Source: a virus
IMG/VR virus record: IMGVR_UViG_3300048536_000332
Coordinates: 1-40,882 of that record
Strand: one strand, 5' to 3'
DNA: 40,882 nt
Made by a program: the position numbers and the translations under genes
Notes under the pieces: model-generated
Databases searched by the model: none
Seen by the model: only the letters and a program-made list of their open reading frames with translations
What the model was told of the DNA's origin: nothing
In this document: positions 13,426 through 21,719 of the stretch, in pieces
Position numbering within the stretch: position 1 is the first letter of the stretch
Layout of the letters: every line of letters starts with the position of its first letter

Positions 13426-15054
13426 ATGAAATCAGCTCAATCCATCTACGACAGCCTTTCGACTGAAAGGAACCAATGGCTTGATCGAGGTCGCCGTTCA
13501 GCGGCTTTGACCATTCCTTATCTGATTCCAAGGGCCAACACTCCTATCCAGGAGAACATTGATGCCTTCAATTTGCCGTGGAATGGGATTGGGCAGCGTG
13601 GCGTCAACAACCTGAGCGCAAAGCTGTTGATGCAGATCTTGCCCCCAACAGAAGCGTTTTTTCGTTTCACGTTGGATCCAGTGGAGATGGAAAAGCAGGA
13701 GGCGCAACTGCTGGAGGGTGGTGCTTCTCCTGAAGAAGTGGCTGACGTTAAGTCAGAGATTGAGCTGTCTTTGAACAAGCTTGAGCTGTCAATCTTGCGC
13801 AGCATCGAGACCAGTAACGACCGGGTGATGGTGCATGAAGCACTGATGCATTTGATCGTGGCTGGAAACGTCCTGCTGCACATCGCGGAAGACGGTCTGC
13901 GTCTTTATCCGTTGAATCGTTATGTGCTGTTGCGTGACCCATCGGGTGAGCCGTTGCTTGCAGTGGTGTGCGAAACGATGGCAGTTGACCAGCTTCCAGC
14001 GAGTATTCGTAATGAGTTGGGTAAGGACAGCGATGAATATAAAGACGTCATTGAAGAGGCCAACCCACTGCCAAACGTGGGACAAGATGCCAAGACGGTT
14101 GACATCTATACCTGTGTGAAATGGACGGATACCGGAGTCGAATGGTTTCAAGAGATCAATAAGAAAGAGATCGAAGGGACCAGGGGCACTTCGGATAAAA
14201 CGTCTTCCCCGTGGCTGCCATTGCGGATGAGTTCGTATCAAGCCAGCAGCTATGGCCCTGGCTATGTGGAGTCAGCTTGCATTGCTGATCTGCAAACTGC
14301 TGAAGCGTTGTCTCAAGCTGTTAGCGAATGCGCTTTGGTCAGTGCGCAAACAAAGCATTTAGTTCGCCCTAGTGGGGTCACAAATGCCAAGCAGCTTGCG
14401 GACGCACCGAATGGTGCCTATCTGCCCGGAAATCCAGATGATGTGTTTACTGTCAGGACTGACAAAGGATCGGATATCAACGTTGCTTTTACGGCACTTC
14501 AGCGTATTGAACAGCGTTTAGCGGCAAGCTTTATGTTGTCTGAAATGCGTGATGCTGAGCGCGTTACAGCCGAAGAGGTCAGAATTCAAACATTGCAAAC
14601 GGAATCTTCACTTGGGTCGGTATACGCCATATTGACTAGCGAATTCCAAGCGCCATACATTAGACGTCGGTTGGCTTTGTATATGAAAAAGGGCGGAATG
14701 CAGAAGCTTCCCGAAGGATTAGTTCAGCCAATGGTTAGCGTTGGCTTGGCAGGTGTTGGTCGTGGCAATGACCTGGAGAAGACTGCACGATTCATGAGTA
14801 TTTTGCAGCAATCAATTGGTCCTGAAGGCATACAGAAGTATGTGAACAACACTGAGCTAATCAAGAGATTGAGCAGCTCAATGGGAATTTCGCCGTTGGG
14901 CTTGGTGAAGAGTGAACAACAGCTTGCTGCAGAACAGCAGCAGGCACAGCAGCAGGCAATGCAACAGCAGCTTGCTGCTAACCCACAAGGCCTTGCATCG
15001 GCTGCCCAGACGGTGCAGGAAATGAACACACCATCAGAGGAACCAAATGGCTGA
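13426..15054 (+). CDS. Portal (head-tail connector), T7 gp8-like
   Basis: 542 residues (T7 gp8 is 536). The dodecameric ring at the capsid vertex through which DNA is packaged. The N-terminus is typical of the family: SIYDSLSTERNQWLDRGRR, then PWNGIGQRGVNNLSAKLLM (about 49-68) and the aromatic PPTEAFFRF. The mid-region has the conserved LRLYPLNRYVLLRDPSGEP. The C-terminus is Gln-rich (about 500-530), as in many T7-group portals. It is followed by scaffold with an 8-base overlap, the standard T7 order. Confidence 0.94.
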   Translation: MKSAQSIYDSLSTERNQWLDRGRRSAALTIPYLIPRANTPIQENIDAFNLPWNGIGQRGVNNLSAKLLMQILPPTEAFFRFTLDPVEMEKQEAQLLEGGASPEEVADVKSEIELSLNKLELSILRSIETSNDRVMVHEALMHLIVAGNVLLHIAEDGLRLYPLNRYVLLRDPSGEPLLAVVCETMAVDQLPASIRNELGKDSDEYKDVIEEANPLPNVGQDAKTVDIYTCVKWTDTGVEWFQEINKKEIEGTRGTSDKTSSPWLPLRMSSYQASSYGPGYVESACIADLQTAEALSQAVSECALVSAQTKHLVRPSGVTNAKQLADAPNGAYLPGNPDDVFTVRTDKGSDINVAFTALQRIEQRLAASFMLSEMRDAERVTAEEVRIQTLQTESSLGSVYAILTSEFQAPYIRRRLALYMKKGGMQKLPEGLVQPMVSVGLAGVGRGNDLEKTARFMSILQQSIGPEGIQKYVNNTELIKRLSSSMGISPLGLVKSEQQLAAEQQQAQQQAMQQQLAANPQGLASAAQTVQEMNTPSEEPNG

Positions 15055-15913
15055 CATCATGCCGAGTCAAACCGTCCCCGTAGGGTTTGACCCACAATTT
15101 GCAGATGCTGAGGGCCTGATCGCCCCAGGTCAGGAAGAGCTTGCTCAGCAATTAATGGGGGGCGAGCCACAGCCTGAATCGCAAGGTGAGCCACAAAGCG
15201 ATTTAATCGGCGGCAAGTTCAACACTCAAGAGGATCTGCTCAAGGCGTATCAAGAGCTTGAAAGAAAGCAGAGCCAGTCTTCCCCGGCTGACTCCGGTAA
15301 CCAGCAGTCTGACGGTTACACAGCGGAACAGGCAACAGAGATCTATGGCGATGAAATCGTCAACTCTGTCAGTGAAGCCGGCTTGAGCATGGCTGACTTG
15401 ATGTGGCAAGCCGATAACGGTGGAGACATCAGCGAGCATTACGACGCACTAGCTGCAGCTGTCGGCGTACCCCGTCAGGTGGTGGAGAACTACGTTGCCA
15501 AAGCCCAGGCTGGTGGTGGCGAGTCTGCCGGGATGTCTGAGGCTGAAGAGGCTCAGATCATGGATGAAGTTGGCGGCCAGGATGCATTCCAAGAGTTGTC
15601 TGGTTGGGCCAAAAGCAATCTCGATCCTGCTGAATTGTCTGACTACAACGGGATCGTTGATAGCGGCAATAAGCAAGCGATTCGCTGGGCATTAAAAGCA
15701 ATGCAGGCTCGATCAACTTCTGGTGCGCCATCAGAGCCAAAGCTCATTCGTGGTCAGGCTCCCGCGACTCAGGTCCGTAAGTTCAACTCTCAATCAGAAG
15801 TGTTGGAAGCAATGAACAAGCGCGACAGCCGTGGTCGGAAGCTTTACGAAACAGACACTGAATATCAACGCAAGTTTGCTGAACTGCTTAGCAATAGCGA
15901 CGTTTTCAGTTAA
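15047..15913 (+). CDS. Capsid assembly scaffold, T7 gp9-like
   Basis: 288 residues (T7 gp9 is 307). Very acidic and Gln/Glu/Ser-rich with no globular hydrophobic pattern in the first 100 residues; the C-terminal part is helical (FNSQSEVLEAMNKRDSRGRK, then LYETDTEYQRKFAELLSNSD). The recurring E-x-L-K-A-Y-Q-E-L-E element near residue 65 is common in cyanophage scaffolds. SD AGAGGAA precedes ATG 15047, inside the end of the portal gene. It lies between portal and capsid as expected. Confidence 0.88.
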   Translation: MADIMPSQTVPVGFDPQFADAEGLIAPGQEELAQQLMGGEPQPESQGEPQSDLIGGKFNTQEDLLKAYQELERKQSQSSPADSGNQQSDGYTAEQATEIYGDEIVNSVSEAGLSMADLMWQADNGGDISEHYDALAAAVGVPRQVVENYVAKAQAGGGESAGMSEAEEAQIMDEVGGQDAFQELSGWAKSNLDPAELSDYNGIVDSGNKQAIRWALKAMQARSTSGAPSEPKLIRGQAPATQVRKFNSQSEVLEAMNKRDSRGRKLYETDTEYQRKFAELLSNSDVFS

Positions 15914-16021
15914 GTTGTCGGCAGGGATGCTCTGCACCACTGCAACTGATCGGCCCCTGCGGGGATAACCGAAAGGATTGAGAGGCCGCGAATCCTACGC
16001 AAACTTCAATTCTTTTCAATC
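15914..16021 (+). promoter_or_regulatory. Capsid gene upstream region: promoter-like motif and two hairpins
   Basis: CTCTGCACCACTGCAAC (15930-15946) shares CTCTGCACC with the region before the RNA polymerase gene and CTGCACC-x-x-TGCAAC with 30895-30909 before the fibre gene. Downstream are CCCC-TGC-GGGG (15954-15964) and AGGATT/AATCCT (15974-15996). T7 has its strongest late promoter here, so a phage promoter with 5' RNA stabilising hairpins is plausible. Confidence 0.4.
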
Positions 16022-17056
16022 ATGGCTGACGCTGATCTCAAAAGAGTAGGTCAAATTAAAGGCACCGGTGGCTCATGGGCTGCTGGTGCTACTGCTCAAG
16101 ACGGTTATCGTGCTCTGTTCCTTAAGCTTGGAAGCGCAGAAGTGCTTTCAGCATTTGAGGAGTATTGCGTCTTCAAAGGTAAAACTAAGGAGCGTAATAT
16201 CAGGGGAGGCAAATCAATGGCCTTTCCGATTACGGGCAAACAAATTGCCTCTTATCATCAGCCGGGCACTGAGATCACAGGAGGAACTAATGATCCTTCC
16301 GATCTCAATGAGCGCATCTTAACGTTAGATAGCCTCATGATTGCCGACGCAGCAATCGCTGAAGTTGATGAGCTTATGGCTTATTGGCCGGCACGCCAAG
16401 AAATCACCCGCGAATTAGGCCGCGCCCTGGCTTATGAATATGACAAAAGGGTTGCCAGGATCATTTTTTCAGCCGCTAACAACAGCACTGAGCCACTTGC
16501 TAAGGCCATTAACGCTGGTCGCACAGGTTCAACAGTGACTCTTGGCACTGACTACACCGACGCTGCTGCGACTCGTCAGGAGAAAGGTGACGCTCTTGTG
16601 TCCGCCATTTTCGATGCACGCATCGCGATGGAACAGAAGGACGTTCCTACCGACAACCTTTATGCAGTTTTCGGCCCTGATGACTATTACGCCATCACAA
16701 TGTCGTCTCGCGCTATTAACACCGACTTCAATTCAGGCGGTGGAAATGGCACAATTGCAGACGGCAAAACCCTGATGGTGGCTGGGATTCCTCTTTATTC
16801 CAGCAATCACGTTGTCCAGCCTGCCTACACCCTGGTCGCTGGAGATTGCAACGCAGAGTATGCACAAGACCTGAGTTCAAACAAAGGCCTTGTATTCCAT
16901 AAAGACTGCGCTGGCGTCTTGACCATGTTGAGCCCTGCTCTTCAGGTCACGTCAGGTGACTGGAACGTTTCTCACCAATCCACTTTGATGGTCGCCCGTC
17001 AAAACATTGGTATGGGCGTTCTGCGTGCCGAGTGTGCTGTCTCTATCGGCGTCTAG
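16022..17056 (+). CDS. Major capsid protein, T7 gp10-like
   Basis: 344 residues, essentially the length of T7 gp10A (345). It forms the icosahedral shell. Recognisable segments: the N-arm and E-loop region GGSWAAGATAQDGYRALFLK, then SAFEEYCVFKGKTKERNIRGGKSMAFPITGK (split at about residue 60), and the conserved LDSLMIADAAIAEVDELMAYW and DVPTDNLYAVFGPDDYYAI. The C-terminus is GMGVLRAECAVSIGV. No SD precedes the ATG. A strong terminator follows at 17088-17120, the same arrangement as T7 gene 10. Confidence 0.95.
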   Translation: MADADLKRVGQIKGTGGSWAAGATAQDGYRALFLKLGSAEVLSAFEEYCVFKGKTKERNIRGGKSMAFPITGKQIASYHQPGTEITGGTNDPSDLNERILTLDSLMIADAAIAEVDELMAYWPARQEITRELGRALAYEYDKRVARIIFSAANNSTEPLAKAINAGRTGSTVTLGTDYTDAAATRQEKGDALVSAIFDARIAMEQKDVPTDNLYAVFGPDDYYAITMSSRAINTDFNSGGGNGTIADGKTLMVAGIPLYSSNHVVQPAYTLVAGDCNAEYAQDLSSNKGLVFHKDCAGVLTMLSPALQVTSGDWNVSHQSTLMVARQNIGMGVLRAECAVSIGV

Positions 17057-17087
17057 GTCTAGGCTTAGATTGCGTGGAGAGTAGGGG

Positions 17088-17120
17088 GTGGCTGGGTCTT
17101 CGGACCTGGCCCCTTTTTTT
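17088..17120 (+). terminator. Strong rho-independent terminator after the capsid gene
   Basis: A nine-base-pair stem (17090-17098 with 17103-17111, including two G-U pairs) is capped by a UUCG tetraloop at 17099-17102. It extends past a mismatch with one more pair and is followed by seven T at 17114-17120. It is equivalent in position to the T7 terminator after gene 10, limiting read-through into tail genes. Confidence 0.9.
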
Positions 17121-17160
17121 ATGGGCTTTAGCATGTAGTCATTACTTGTGCATGTGACCG

Positions 17161-17817
17161 ATGGGTAGTATCCGGCAGGCGACGATTCCAGGGCGGACGT
17201 CGCTTCTGGGTGCCGTGAATGTGCTGCTAACCAACATCGGAGAGATGCCGGTTGACAGCCTGGAAAACCAGCAGATTCAAGACGCACGAATGGCTGAGCA
17301 AACCCTGTTGGAGTTTGCGAAAGAAGGCCAACTGCGGGGCTGGTCATGGAACAGAGAAGAGGGTTACCCCTTCGATCTAGACACCAACACTGGGGAGATC
17401 GAGGTTCCAGCTGCAGCAGTTAGTTGGCTTGTAGACCCTTATCGATACGACGGTCGCTATGTCCTTCGGGGGACGAGGGTTTATGACAAGAAAAACCGAA
17501 CGTTCAAAATTGCGGCAGAAGATGCCCCGATCAAGGCTGACGTGATTTGGATGTTGTCTTGGGATGAAAGCCCGGAAGCATTTAACCGATGGACAACGAT
17601 TCGTTCAGCGCGTGTGTTCTCGACGCGAATGTTGGGATCTGACTCAGTGACGAACTACACAGCTGTCGATGAGCAGGCAGCACTAACTGAGCTGATGAGA
17701 GTGGAGATGACCCAATCGCAGCCCAACTCCATCACGGGTGGGATTGGTCCGATGCCTACTTACAGATCCGGCGACGGAATCACGCGTGGAATTTACGGAG
17801 GTGTTCGCATTGGCTAA
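17161..17817 (+). CDS. Tail tubular protein A, T7 gp11-like (gatekeeper/adaptor)
   Basis: 218 residues (T7 gp11 is 196). It forms the ring joining portal to nozzle. Family features: LLGAVNVLLTNIGEMPVDSL near the N-terminus, AEQTLLEFAKEGQLRGWSWN, then the strand-rich part with DPYRYDGRYVLRG and LYDKKNRTF-like VYDKKNRTFKI. It starts 40 bp after the terminator at ATG 17161. Its last eight bases overlap the start of tail tube B, and the end of this gene contains that gene's SD. Confidence 0.92.
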   Translation: MGSIRQATIPGRTSLLGAVNVLLTNIGEMPVDSLENQQIQDARMAEQTLLEFAKEGQLRGWSWNREEGYPFDLDTNTGEIEVPAAAVSWLVDPYRYDGRYVLRGTRVYDKKNRTFKIAAEDAPIKADVIWMLSWDESPEAFNRWTTIRSARVFSTRMLGSDSVTNYTAVDEQAALTELMRVEMTQSQPNSITGGIGPMPTYRSGDGITRGIYGGVRIG

Positions 17818-20383
17818 TCTCGTCAGCTATGCCATTCCCAATCTCGTCCAGGGAATAAGCCAGCAACCGGACGCGCAAAGAGACCCAAGCCAAGGGGCTA
17901 TTCAGGTCAATGGCGTTTCGTCTATTGCTGAAGGCCTTCGCAAGCGTGATTACACCGAGACGCTGGCCAAGGTTTCAACAACTCCTTTTGGCGATGCTTT
18001 CATCCATTCCATCCTTCGCGATCAAAGCGAAGAGTATTTAGCTGTCATTACAAGCACTGGCATTCAGGTCTTTGACCTAGATGGCAATGAGATTCCTGTT
18101 ACGCAGGACGCAAGTTCGTATGACTATCTGAATAGCGTTACCGACGCCAGGCGGCAATTGAGAGCTGTCACGGTTGCAGATTTCACGTTTATCTGCAATC
18201 TCAATACAGCCACAGCAATGAAGGCTGATTTGGCTCCAGCTCAACCCAGGCCTTTCCCTCACGAGTGCTTGATTTGGGTTCGTGCTGCGAATTATGGCCA
18301 GACCTATACGGTCAACGTCAATGGCAAAAAAGTTGAGGTTGAGACTCCTGTTGCACCTGTTGTCAGCAGTGGCAGCACTGTCACGGAGAACAGGATCAGT
18401 TCAGAAGAGATTGCGCAGGCAATCATCACGGGATTGGGTTCTGCTGGCCTGACTGGTTACACCCTGTCGGCCCAAGGTTCAGTGATCTGGATTCGTGGTG
18501 CAAACCCGATTTCGGTTGAAGTTTCTGACGCTCGCTCTAACGCTGACATCACGGCCATCCTGAATTCAGTGCAGGCATTTTCGGACCTGCCAACAATCGC
18601 CCCAATTGGCTATCAGGTCACCATTGAGGGAGATCCGGGGAATTCGTTTGACGGATTCTTCGTTGAATTCCTGCCACGCGGTGCGGATATTGAGGCCCCG
18701 AATGGTGAGTTTAACGAGGGTTCTTGGCTGGAAACAGTAAGCCCAGGAGTCGAGTATCTGTTTGATGCGGACACAATGCCGCACGTCCTAATCAGGACGA
18801 ATGCAACACCAGCTGCTTTCTGGTTTGGTGCTGCCAATGGTCAGACAGTTGCAACCATTCCGGGGGATGTTCCCTCTTGGGGCAAGAGAACTTGCGGAGA
18901 TTACGAGACAGCCCCAGACCCAAGCTTTGTTGGTTATGCAATCAATGATGTTTTTATCTATAAGAACCGATTGGGATTCTTGGCCGATGAGAATGTAATC
19001 CTGAGCCAGACGAGAGAGTTCTTCAAGTTTTTCCCGTCCACCGTGACGACGGTTCTAGACACGGACCCGATTGATCTGGTCGCTAGCAATAACAGGGTTT
19101 CGATCCTGAAGTACGCGGTGCCGTATCAGGACGAGTTAATTCTGTTCTCTGCTCAGTATCAGTTCAGGTTCAATGCAGCAGAGACAGTCTTGACGCCAAA
19201 GACAGCACAGCTGACTGTGCTGACGCAGTTTGAGGTTGACGTCAACATCAGGCCTCAGCAGGCAGGTGGCGGAATCATCTTTGCTCAGCAGAACGGTGAT
19301 TGGTCACAGATGCGTGAGTTCAGCGTTAGGGGCGCTGGCACGGCATTGACAGCTGACGCGGCTGATCTGACGGGTTATGTGAGCAGCTATATCCCGTCTG
19401 GTCTTTTCAAGATGACGGTCAATGACACTGGCAACTCACTGTTTGCCATTAGTGGCAAGGGTCCGATAGGCCCCAATGGCAAGGACTACCGCAACAGGAT
19501 TTACGTCTATAAGTATTTTTACCGTAACCAGGGACAGGGCGCAGAGCGAGCGCAATCCAGCTGGAGTCATTGGGAGTTAAACGGCGCTGATGAAATCCTT
19601 CAGGTGCTGTGCGTTGAAGAGACCCTTTATGTATTGGTGCGATATGGCGATGAAGTTTATCTGGAGAAGATGCAGGTAAAAGATCGTCAGGGGGAGGGCG
19701 CTTCTTTTGCCCCTTACGCGATTTTGCTTGACCGTCGTGTCACGAACACCGCTGATACTCCAGCCAGTGTGCGGATGGCTGGTGCCACGTATGACATCCA
19801 AACAAATACCAGCACCTTCATCGTTCCCTATGAGATGAAGGCAAGGACTCAAGTCTGGTCAATGTGGGATATGGACGACCCTGCATCAACTGGGTCAGTG
19901 CTAGTCGGGGAAGCGAGCAGTGGCACAACCATCACGGCTCGCGGGGATTGGTCATCAAAAGATTGCGTTTGTGGTGAGCCGTATGAGTTCCGCTATCGAT
20001 TTACCAAGTTCAAAATGATTAAAGAGATTGGCGGTGGCAAGGCTGCGGTCAATACGATGCGGACTCAAATTCGTACAGCCAAGATCCGTTATCACGAAAC
20101 CGGATACTTCGAGGTCAGGGTTTTGCCCGAGTATCGAGAAGAAGGTGTGTATGTGTATGACGGAACGATTTCAGCTGTAAGGAACGCTGCAATCGGCAAA
20201 CCGCCGCTGACAGCTATGGATGAAGACAGCGTTCGCTTTTTTGAAGGTGTTTTCAGCGTTCCAATTTATGGGCAAGGTGAGCAGATCTTTGTTGAAATTA
20301 GGTCTGATAAACCTATGCCATGCAAATTCTCGACGTGCGAATGGGTTGCACTAGTGACATCAAGAGCAAGAGCCTTGCAATGA
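17810..20383 (+). CDS. Tail tubular protein B, T7 gp12-like (nozzle); TTG start
   Basis: 857 residues (T7 gp12 is 794). It forms the tail nozzle that guides DNA out. I place the start at TTG 17810, giving MANLVSYAIPNLVQGISQQP, the exact usual N-terminus of the family, with SD GGAGG at 17797-17801 eight bases upstream. The longer frame from ATG 17738 would overlap gp11 by 80 bases and add residues foreign to the family. Other family landmarks: NGVSSIAEGLRKRD, the LGFLADENVILSQTREFFKFFPS segment (split at about residue 390) and the late strand-rich region. Its stop overlaps the next ATG (ATGA). Confidence 0.9.
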   Translation: MANLVSYAIPNLVQGISQQPDAQRDPSQGAIQVNGVSSIAEGLRKRDYTETLAKVSTTPFGDAFIHSILRDQSEEYLAVITSTGIQVFDLDGNEIPVTQDASSYDYLNSVTDARRQLRAVTVADFTFICNLNTATAMKADLAPAQPRPFPHECLIWVRAANYGQTYTVNVNGKKVEVETPVAPVVSSGSTVTENRISSEEIAQAIITGLGSAGLTGYTLSAQGSVIWIRGANPISVEVSDARSNADITAILNSVQAFSDLPTIAPIGYQVTIEGDPGNSFDGFFVEFLPRGADIEAPNGEFNEGSWLETVSPGVEYLFDADTMPHVLIRTNATPAAFWFGAANGQTVATIPGDVPSWGKRTCGDYETAPDPSFVGYAINDVFIYKNRLGFLADENVILSQTREFFKFFPSTVTTVLDTDPIDLVASNNRVSILKYAVPYQDELILFSAQYQFRFNAAETVLTPKTAQLTVLTQFEVDVNIRPQQAGGGIIFAQQNGDWSQMREFSVRGAGTALTADAADLTGYVSSYIPSGLFKMTVNDTGNSLFAISGKGPIGPNGKDYRNRIYVYKYFYRNQGQGAERAQSSWSHWELNGADEILQVLCVEETLYVLVRYGDEVYLEKMQVKDRQGEGASFAPYAILLDRRVTNTADTPASVRMAGATYDIQTNTSTFIVPYEMKARTQVWSMWDMDDPASTGSVLVGEASSGTTITARGDWSSKDCVCGEPYEFRYRFTKFKMIKEIGGGKAAVNTMRTQIRTAKIRYHETGYFEVRVLPEYREEGVYVYDGTISAVRNAAIGKPPLTAMDEDSVRFFEGVFSVPIYGQGEQIFVEIRSDKPMPCKFSTCEWVALVTSRARALQ

Positions 20384-20826
20384 GATGGGCTGAAGCGACT
20401 CCAGAGCGAGCCCTGGAGATCGCTCAGAACCTCCGGGAAGAAGACAGAACAGAGGTTTGGCTTAGCCATCGAGCTACGCCAGAAGAAGCTGTGAGTGACA
20501 GTTTGGAGGGGGCAGACATCTGTAGATGCATCGAGACGGCTGACGGCAGGCCCGTGGGAATAACAGGATTGAACGGGAACCGTATTTGGATGCTGGGAAC
20601 GCCAGAATTGACCGCAACAAGGGTCGGACGTTTGCAACTGTGCAAAGAAGGGCGACAATGGGTAGAGCACTGTTTATCTGTTGCTGGCATGGCCATTGGA
20701 AATGATGTTTATTCAAAGAACACGGACAGCATCCGATGGCTGAAGCACCTTGGTTTTCAGGTCGCTAAGCCACGACCAATGGGGCATAGCGGTGCTTTGT
20801 TCTGTGAGTTCTGGAGGGCTGCCTAA
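20380..20826 (+). CDS. Internal virion protein, T7 gp13-like with GNAT-like fold
   Basis: 148 residues (T7 gp13 is 138). In T7 this small protein is needed for internal core assembly. The pattern EIAQNLREEDRTEVWLSH, then a PVGITGLN strand, a GRIWMLGT-like NRIWMLGTPEL, and the end SIRWLKHLGF is the GNAT-like gp13 family signature. I chose ATG 20380, which overlaps the gp12 stop (ATGA), over an in-frame ATG 60 bases upstream inside gp12. There is no obvious acetyl-CoA loop that would predict enzyme activity, so a structural role is more likely. Confidence 0.82.
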   Translation: MRWAEATPERALEIAQNLREEDRTEVWLSHRATPEEAVSDSLEGADICRCIETADGRPVGITGLNGNRIWMLGTPELTATRVGRLQLCKEGRQWVEHCLSVAGMAIGNDVYSKNTDSIRWLKHLGFQVAKPRPMGHSGALFCEFWRAA

Positions 20827-21719
20827 TGGAACCGTTGACTATGGCGCTGGTCAGTGGAGGCATTAACGCCGCCACTGGGGTGTTCGGGGCTTTTGGGCAG
20901 CAAGCAGCTGCAAGGCAGAAATATGCAGATGATCTTGCTTTCCAAGATGCCAACAACAGATTTTCTGTTTGGCAGGCTGGATTCAATGCAAAGGTTCAGG
21001 ACGAAAACAATCGTTATCAGTTCTGGCAGCAGACCTTTAATTACAACCAAGAAAAGATCTTTGCTAATTCGCAGAGAAACGTCGAGTTCATGCAGGCAGC
21101 TGAACAGGCTCGCGTGGTGATGGAGACACGGGTCAATGCTGGTGTTGCTTATGCAGATGATTCAGCAGCGATCTCTGATGCATATCGCGAGGCAGAGATG
21201 CAGTCAGCTGTTGCTCAGCAGCAGTACCAGTGGAGAGCCTTAGAGGCTCGCGCATCAGTGCAGGCTTTGAACCAGGAGGGCAATTCTGTTGACCGCATCG
21301 TCAATAACTATGCGGCTCAGCTTGGTGATCAGATGACACTTGAGGCGATCAATGGAGACATCCGAGATCGGCAATACACCCGAACGCAAGCCGCCCAGGT
21401 TTCGCAGTATCTGAATAGATGGAACTCTCAGACTTTCTATAACGAGACGCCATTCTTTGATCCGATCGCGCCGTTCGCGCCGTTGCCAACAATGATCACG
21501 CCGCCACCACCGAGCATGACCGGTGCGCCACCAAGCAACGCTGCTTTTGCGATGAACGTTGGCACTGGTTTGTTGGGTGGTGTCTCGGCTGGCTTCAACA
21601 CTTACAGGTCGATGAATGCATTGAAGACGCCTAGCTCAAGCAGAGGGTCAGGCATACCTGGAGGCGGAAGCGGTGCCGCTTCTTTGCTTAACCAGATCAA
21701 CCAATACGCAACTTCTTAA
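20826..21719 (+). CDS. Internal virion protein, T7 gp14-like
   Basis: 297 residues (T7 gp14 is 196). In T7, gp14 is ejected into the outer membrane and starts the DNA channel. The N-terminus is hydrophobic and Ala/Gly-rich (ALVSGGINAATGVFGAFGQQ), followed by long Gln/Ala/Asn-rich helices to about 210, then a Pro-rich linker (MITPPPPSMTGAPPS), and finally a second Gly-rich hydrophobic piece (NVGTGLLGGVSAGF) and a low-complexity tail. SD GGAGGG precedes ATG. The next gene begins immediately after the stop (TAAATG). Confidence 0.8.
   Translation: MEPLTMALVSGGINAATGVFGAFGQQAAARQKYADDLAFQDANNRFSVWQAGFNAKVQDENNRYQFWQQTFNYNQEKIFANSQRNVEFMQAAEQARVVMETRVNAGVAYADDSAAISDAYREAEMQSAVAQQQYQWRALEARASVQALNQEGNSVDRIVNNYAAQLGDQMTLEAINGDIRDRQYTRTQAAQVSQYLNRWNSQTFYNETPFFDPIAPFAPLPTMITPPPPSMTGAPPSNAAFAMNVGTGLLGGVSAGFNTYRSMNALKTPSSSRGSGIPGGGSGAASLLNQINQYATS

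Noticed and set aside
17738-17809. Upstream ATG extension of tail tube B
   Set aside because: Would overlap gp11 by 80 bases and lacks the family N-terminus; TTG 17810 has a strong SD and gives the expected sequence.
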